Source of the DNA: Gnetum montanum
Taxonomy: Eukaryota > Streptophyta > Gnetopsida > Gnetales > Gnetaceae
NCBI GenBank assembly: GCA_015680685.1
Contig: MNCI01028339.1
Coordinates: 550,031-574,439, forward strand
DNA: 24,409 nt
Reading direction: 5' to 3'
Shown here: in pieces, positions 18,650-24,409 of the stretch
Layout of the letters: each line of letters opens with the position of its first letter
Numbering within the stretch: the stretch's first letter is position 1
Program-made: the position numbers and the translations under genes
Notes under the pieces: model-generated
Database searches by the model: none
Seen by the model: the letters and a program-made list of their open reading frames with translations, nothing else
What the model was told of the DNA's origin: nothing

Positions 18650-21600
18650 CAAAACCATAAAACCTAACTCCCTTTTACCATTTTTGGTAGCTACCACTAA
18701 CATGCATGAACCCTAGACCTCAGCAAGGGTTAAAGCCTTAGTAAAAGTTTCCACCTTGAGCATCCATGTTGGGGAACACTTTCTAGAATGGAACCAACAT
18801 TAAATAAAAGGAGGTAACATCCATACTTATCCTATGGTGCTCATCAAGCCTTAGTTCAACCCCAAAGTAGGCTTGCATAGTCTTAAACCCCTCCATTCAC
18901 CCTTGATAGCCCCACAACCTTGCTCAACTAAGTTTGAAGTGCCTTAAACCTTTAGATCTAGTTGTTCCACACTAGGGGGAGGCTCATCTGTGCTGCCTAG
19001 CATGGATCCAACATGGCTAGGTAGGGGGATGACAAAAGCTACTAAAATTGACCACCTAGTTGTCATTTTTAGAATCTAAGACCCTTTGATAGATTTTAGA
19101 TGCCTAGAATGATAAAAGATAACTTAATTTTCTTATTTCAAACCTTTTCTCTGTTGGTGAACCCATTCTTCATGTTGCCTAGCATGGAGGCAACGTGGAC
19201 ACCTAGGGGGTATGCATCAAAACCTAGTTTATGACCAAAAATAGCATAATAACATTCCTAGTAACCTTGAGACCTTGCTAGAACCTTTTGGATTCTCCAA
19301 ATGCCCTAAAATTGATCAAAAATGGAAAAAAACTACCATCCCCCTCTCATCCACACTAGGGAAACCTTTCGTAGTGTGGAGAAAAGGTGGGGATCATTGC
19401 ATGGATATTTGAAGCCTCCAAACTAGTGGATTTTGACACCAAATATTGATCATTGACACCAAAACCCTAAAGGCTGACATGCATGGTCAATTGGCTACCA
19501 AACTAACCTAGATTTGACATTCTTAGAGACCTCTTCCATGCTTTCTAGCATGAAAACAATGTGGATGTAGCTAGGAAGATTATTTTTTGGGTCTATTGGT
19601 GGGGGGGGGGGGGGGGGGGGGGGGATTCTAAATGCATGAAAACAACATCAAAGTACCTTGTAACTAGACCATAACCTTGATAGCCCTTCCAAAAGGCACC
19701 ATAATGCTAGAAATCAATAAAAATTAACCCCATAAGGTTCTTCCATGTTAAGGATGATCCCATCAATTTTAAGCATTTTAGTCCCAACATGGATAGAAGG
19801 GGAAAAGCCAAACTTCTAGAACTTTGCATGAAAACTAAATTTTGGAGGCAAGATAACTCTTCCAGAAGCCACCAAACTTCCAAAAGTCAACTAAAATAAT
19901 TCAAACTTATTTCCCTTGGATTCTCCATGTTGAGAAGGATCACATCCATGCTATGCATCCTAGCCCAAGTGTTGATTGAAGGTGAAAAGCCTAAAAACCT
20001 GCTTACAACCCTCAAAATGACCAAATTTTGACTCTAGGAATTGATAATCAACATCGGCAACCCTGTGCACATGGAGGCAGAGCTAAAATTTCCAAAAAAT
20101 AGCAGAAAATAGGGTCCTTTAGCTCTCTCATGCTAGGAGTCATTCCTTCCATGTTGTTTAGCATGGTTACTAGGGGGTGACTCATGAAAGGACCCTTAGA
20201 TACCTCAAAAAAACACTAGAAAGCCTTGTGTTCATGCTAGGATCCTGTTTGTACATCTAGAGCCCTTAGACTTTCCAAAACTGATCATAGATAGCCAAAA
20301 GCTAGCTCCCTTGATCTTCCACATTGTTCATAGGAACCCAAACATGGAAGGAAGGCGGAAAGATAAAACACCACTTAACAACCCCTAAAATGACTAGATT
20401 TTGACACCAGCCATCAATAATCAATACTAGCAACCTTGGAGACCCACATGCATGGCTAGAAGTGACAAAAAATAACAAGAAATAGTTCCTCAATTCTTCC
20501 ATGCTAGCTAGTGTGGAAGAAATGGTGGAAAGCATAAAAACCACCTAGAAAACTTCCAAATTAACTAGTTTTAACCTTAAACCCTAGTCCTACATCTTGA
20601 TAAAACTCGAAGTATACATGCATGGTTGATTAAGGTCAAAACTAGTCAATATCTAAGATTTTTGCTTCTTCCACATTAGGGGCTTTCTCTTCCATGCTGC
20701 CCGGCATGGAGACTAAGGAAAAACTCATTTGAAACTTATAAACACCTAAGAATGACATCAAATGACCTTACATGCAACTTAGTATCCTGTCAACACTCAC
20801 TAGAGCCTTCAAACCTTAGGAAACTGACCCCAAATAAAAAAAATCTATCCCTCCTATTCTTCCATTCTAGGCATCCCATAAATAGCATGGAAAAATGGGG
20901 AAAGTTAAAAAAAATTTAGAAACATCAAAAACTACGAAATTTCTACCTAGAACCCTAGCTCTTGACCCCATCCACTCTAGAAGCTGACATTCATAGTTGA
21001 TTATGATCCAATCTAGTCTAGATCTAGGATTATTATTTCATCCATGCTAGAGAAGGTTCCTTCCATGCTAGGTAGAATGAAAATAAGGGGCTGAAGTTAC
21101 CTTTCCACTTTTGATGACAAGATGACACTCCCAGAGACCAAAAATCTATGCCATAGAAGCTTGGGATCTCGTAGCCATAAGATTATTCTCCATTGACCTC
21201 ATTTTAACTTTCAAAACTCCTTTCCCCATTATTCCTTTTTTGAGTAACTTCCCCAACATGGCAATAGGTGGTGAAATCTTAGATTCCCTTAAATAACCTC
21301 CAAACATGATAAAAAATAGTTGAAAACTTGGAAAATCATGATCTATAGTCCTAGGGGCCTAGAAACCTAGTTGACGTGCTTCCAAATCATCCCAAAATCA
21401 TGGAACAAGTGTTTCCCCATTATTTCACATTGGGGATGCTATGCTTAGTGTGGAGGAATGGGGGTAAGAAATTTCAATTTGTTTTGGTACTTGAAATTGA
21501 TACAAATGTCCTTAAAACAATGCTAGGAGATGCACAATCATCAGATTTGGATTCCAGCTAATAGTTTGACCTTGTTTTAGCTTGGATTTTGGTTTTCCAT

Positions 21601-21950
21601 GCTAAGCCATGCCACTTCCATGCTAGCTAGCATGGAAAAGGGAGGGGGGAGAGGGCAGGAGGGGGAAAGCCTTAGAACCTACTTTTTTCCCATTACTAAC
21701 CTCTAGAGTGCCCAATTTTGAGAGATCTAGCCCTATGTTGGCTTGGGAAGGCCTTGTAACCTTGATTTTGAACCTCTAGATTCCCTAAAATATAATTTCC
21801 TTAGTTTCCATGTTGAGGGTCACTCCTCCCACACTAGCCATCATGGAAATAAGGGGGCCTAGTGTGGAAGCCTCAAAACTCTTAATTTTTATGTCCAAAT
21901 GACCTAGAAATAGCCTTGATTAATGCCTAAACTCATTCATGATCCTTGGA
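18650..21950 (+). repeat. Diverged ~190-bp tandem array with palindromic core (about 17 units)
   Basis: An inverted-repeat core of the type TTCCATGCTAG...CTAGCATGGAA recurs with centres near 18777, 18998, 19179, 19365, 19545, 19768, 19955, 20157, 20332, 20507, 20700, 20876, 21071, 21245, 21436, 21627 and 21838. Gaps are 174-223 bp, mean about 191. Between cores, shared boxes include ATTTTGAC.CC/CTAGAACC and ACATGCATGG(T)TGAT(T). At 21616-21637 the core is a perfect 22-bp palindrome. Units are diverged, so the array is old. No coding frame runs through it. Confidence 0.75.
19601..19624 (+). repeat. Uninterrupted run of 24 G
   Basis: A pure G homopolymer follows CTATTGGT in the array unit whose length is the longest (about 223 bp between core centres 19545 and 19768). 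It could be slippage growth from a GGGG stretch that neighbouring units carry at the same place, or a sequencing/assembly effect. Confidence 0.8.
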
Positions 21951-21954
21951 GCTC

Positions 21955-22300
21955 TAAACCATGGCCTATTAAGGCCTAAATCTAGCAAAATCTAACCCTT
22001 CTTGATCATTTTTTGACTAAAATACATCATGCATGTACTACGTTTCCCTATTTCAGCCTTCTTTTATCATATCATGATCTATTATGACCATTGTTTCATT
22101 GTTGACCTTATATAGCTTCAATAATAGTTTTATTCCATTGTGCTTATCCTTATTATAGCCCTATATTATCTTATTTAGCCTTTTATTAGTATTAAATGAT
22201 GGATTTTTACCTTTCTTGATCACCATTTGACACCATGTAACCATGGCCTACTAAGGCATCAATTGGCATCATGGCCTGCTATGCCTTAAACTGGCAAAAC
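21955..22300 (+). repeat. 29-bp minisatellite, scattered copies (clusters 2 and 3)
   Basis: Single or double units occur near 21957-21990 (AACCATGGCCTATTAAGG then CCTAAATCTAGC) and 22240-22295 (CCATGGCCTACTAAGGC, ATTGGCATCATGGCCTGC, CTTAAACTGGC). AT-rich unique-looking sequence separates them. Confidence 0.6.
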
Positions 22301-22957
22301 TATAATTGTTGTTGACCATTTGTAGCATTATTTCTCATAATTCCATTTTTGACCTTTATTTAGTCCTTATTGCACTCTCTATTCATAGCCTTGGATTAGA
22401 ATAAGATGTATTTGCATAATTTATAGCATTTTTTATTCACTTTTACCCAAGTACCACGTAATATTATTTTGGTTGACATGTAGGATTAGAAGTATGAGTA
22501 CTTAGAAGTAGATCAATTTTCCTTAAAGCCTTAATAAATCCCTCTCATTATGTTAACCAAGTTGACCTTATGTACCTAAACATTGAGTCTTGAAACCATT
22601 GTACTATACAGCCATAACACCCTAATGTAGCTTAATGACCATTGACCTTCACAGAAGAAACCTCATGGAGAGTTCCTTAGTTAAAATTCCCATGATGGTG
22701 AGGAGAAAACACATGAAACCAAGTTTCTCACATGAACTTAAGCTTGTTCATGACCCCATAAAACCCTTGTTATGTGACATTAAATCCATCACATAGCCTT
22801 GATTATTTCTAACACTCGCATGTTTGCTTGTAGTGTTGTTTATCATTGTTGACAAGTTGCAATGCATGATTGATGTTGATAAGTTTAATGACCTACAATA
22901 AATGAGCCTACATGACATCTTTGCATAGTAGAAGAACATCTTTCTAGGGCATTTCAT
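22301..22957. other. AT-rich non-coding stretch in D 3' region
   Basis: No coding frame or recognisable domain. Short words such as TTGACCTTAT and TAGCCTT recur loosely. It is part of D's long 3' untranslated region. Confidence 0.4.
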
Positions 22958-23160
22958 GGTCTTAAATCAGCACCATGACATGTTGAGGTCTTAAACTAGC
23001 AATACAACCTACTAGGGCCTAAAAATGGTGATATAGCCTATCAAGGCCTTAAACTAGTACCATGGTCTACTATGACCTTAAATTGACATCATGACCTGAT
23101 AGGGCCTTAAACTAGTACCATGGCTCACCATGGCTTTAAACTAGAAAACTTGGTGACCTG
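22958..23160 (+). repeat. 29-bp minisatellite, main cluster (7 units)
   Basis: Units start at 22958, 22987, 23016, 23045, 23074, 23103 and 23132, in exact 29-bp register. The consensus runs GGCCTTAAACTAG then (T/C)ACCATG(G/A) then CCTACTA. Units are contiguous with no spacers and differ by several substitutions each. Confidence 0.88.
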
Positions 23161-24063
23161 GGTAGCTTGGTTTTATTATTTCATGTAGCTTATATATGCA
23201 TTGTAAAGTTATAAAATGATTTGTTTGCTTGATTTTCTTATCCTCTTGGATTTGTGTTTTTAGGATGAAGATTAGGGCCATTGAAAGTGTGAAATTGATC
23301 ACTACAGCAAGTCACCATGCAACCTTGATTTGTAAGATTTGGTGAGTTTGTCTTGCTATGCCAAGAGTGCTTGTACCATTTCCCTCCATCTAATATCACT
23401 TCTTGAGCTTAGCCCCATAGCATCATTATGACTTGCCCTGCCATGAGTAATAATGGTGAATAATATTTGACATTCATGCACTATAGCCATATCTTCCTCA
23501 TGTTCCATCTTCAAGTCCACTTGAATGTAACATTGCTCATTCAGTGGGAAATCACTAAGTCCATGAAACATAACACATATCATCCAATGGGTTAACCACC
23601 AAGTCCATTGAGTGGAACACAACTCATTCAATGGGACAACCATGTCAAGACAGCCATGGAAATGAGACCCAATGAAGGTCTCATCCCACAAAAAAAGTAA
23701 ACCAAATTGCCAAGAGGTTGAATGAAGAAATGAAGCCTCAAAGCCCAATGGCCAAAGTAACCTTGGAACTAAATGATTGGATCATCAAACATATTTGTTG
23801 AGTGACCAACACTTCAAAACATGTCAATATCATGCTATAACCATAATTCCAATACTTGGAATGCATTGTTAGCCTTCATACCCATTTTGTTGCAACCTTA
23901 ACATTGTCATCTCATCGTCATAGCCTTATCCCATCATCATAAGCACTCTTTGGCATGGTTCAATAGGACTAGATTAAGCACAGAGAGGGAATGTCAATGG
24001 TGGACCTGTAGTGATGTTTTTTATTATTTTTCAGTGCCTCTCAAGTCAATCCTCCAGATACCA
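23161..24063. other. Non-coding sequence before the 3' LTR of D, with ~46-bp repeats
   Basis: No recognised gene. Three imperfect ~46-bp repeats (CATTCAGTGGGAAATCAC, CATCCAATGGGTTAACCAC, CATTCAATGGGACAACCA) lie at about 23536-23645, with CCAAGTCCATTGAGTGGAAC-like tails. A 130-codon open frame on the minus strand covers them (23356-23748) but has low-complexity content and no recognisable domain. Confidence 0.5.
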
Positions 24064-24078
24064 ACAAAGAGGGGCCAT
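24064..24078 (+). other. Polypurine tract of element D
   Basis: CAAAGAGGGGCCAT abuts TGAAACACC, the LTR start. This shows that D reads left to right and that 24079 opens its 3' LTR. Confidence 0.8.
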
Positions 24079-24409
24079 TGAAACACCATGCAAATTTTCA
24101 TGTTATAACCAAATCATCATGTAGCCTTCACCCCATGAAACCTAAGGTAAAAATTTGTTGTAAATGTAAAGATTATAATCCATGGGGGGCAATCTCACAT
24201 GTCTCATACTTTTGGAACTAAAAAATGCCTCATAAGTGGTCAAAACCTCATTCCCTAAGTGAAAATTAGCACCTAGTGTCTATATTTGGGATTTTGAGGG
24301 GTGGGGAAGGGTCAAAATTGCCTTTTGGGATGATAAAAATGGGAATTTGATGGGTTTTATGGGGGGTATACATTTTTCTATGTTGGAAACACCTAAAGGG
24401 GGGGGGGGG
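24079..24409 (+). mobile_element. 3' LTR of element D (start only)
   Basis: A direct repeat of 2719-3050, cut by the window end inside a run of at least 12 G (24398-24409). The 5' copy at the matching place has only GAGGGGG, so the run length differs between the copies. Confidence 0.88.

Larger units (their letters stand above)
2719..24409 (+). mobile_element. Element D: large pol-less Tat-type retrotransposon, extends past window
   Basis: D is bounded by direct LTR copies starting at 2719 and 24079. Without the ~10.2-kb nested element E its body is about 11 kb. Order: 5' LTR, Ser/Thr/Pro-rich leader frame (4608-5571), gag (resuming at 15773), gag-protease linker, aspartic protease (to about 18190), ~5.6 kb of repeat-rich untranslated sequence, purine tract, 3' LTR. 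No RT, RNase H or integrase motif is visible on either strand inside it, so it looks non-autonomous. Tat-lineage membership rests on the gag C-terminus and the protease region. Confidence 0.8.

Noticed and set aside
22958-23160. CRISPR-like direct repeats of 29 bp
   Set aside because: The units are contiguous with no spacers and are diverged, and the context is plant retrotransposon DNA. This is a minisatellite.
18191-23160. Hidden RT, RNase H or integrase of D on either strand
   Set aside because: No YxDD-like, DEDD-like or HHCC/DDE-like strings are recognisable by eye, and the interval is dominated by the 190-bp and 29-bp repeats. A profile search would settle it.

Overview
This window looks like intergenic repeat DNA from a large-genome seed plant. 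I see no host gene, tRNA, rRNA or CRISPR array. Nearly all of it is a stack of old Ty3-gypsy LTR retrotransposons, mostly of the Tat/Athila side, plus one Tekay/Del-type chromovirus remnant. The plant assignment rests on the retrotransposon lineages, a tRNA-Asp-type primer site, strong CpG depletion and stop-ridden but otherwise long coding frames. The species cannot be named from this.

Layout. (1) 1-216: minus-strand U3 and promoter of an LTR beginning TGATGAG; the rest lies outside the window. (2) 217-2157: minus-strand Tekay/Del-like LTR, and 2158-2718: the C-terminal integrase remnant that precedes it. (3) 2719-24409 and beyond: one large plus-strand element, here called D. Its 5' LTR starts TGAAACACC at 2719 and its 3' LTR starts with the same sequence at 24079, right after a purine tract. 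D carries a Ser/Thr/Pro-rich leader, gag and an aspartic protease, but no reverse transcriptase, RNase H or integrase. Between the protease and the 3' LTR lie about 5.6 kb of repeats: a diverged ~190-bp palindrome-cored array and clusters of a 29-bp minisatellite.

(4) 5572-15772: a second element, E, inserted into the gag region of D. It has two ~900-bp LTRs (TGATGAG...CTCATCA), a 5-bp target duplication (atgaa/acgaa), a degenerate tRNA-Asp primer site, a gag remnant with a zinc-knuckle relic, a proline-rich frame, and a long coiled-coil reading frame before the 3' LTR. E also lacks pol. (5) Inside E, 9509 to about 11600 looks like a foreign LTR, F. F is itself split by a complete minus-strand solo LTR (9908-10744) with a perfect accat target duplication.

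Relative order of events: the Tekay element came first, then D inserted into its integrase end, then E into D, then (if the F call is right) F into E, then the solo-LTR element into F. The points most worth following up are a conserved GATATC module (14/20/14...17-bp spacing) 18 bp upstream of the TATA box in two LTRs of one family, the nested pair of pol-less gag elements, and the two tandem-repeat families in D's 3' region.
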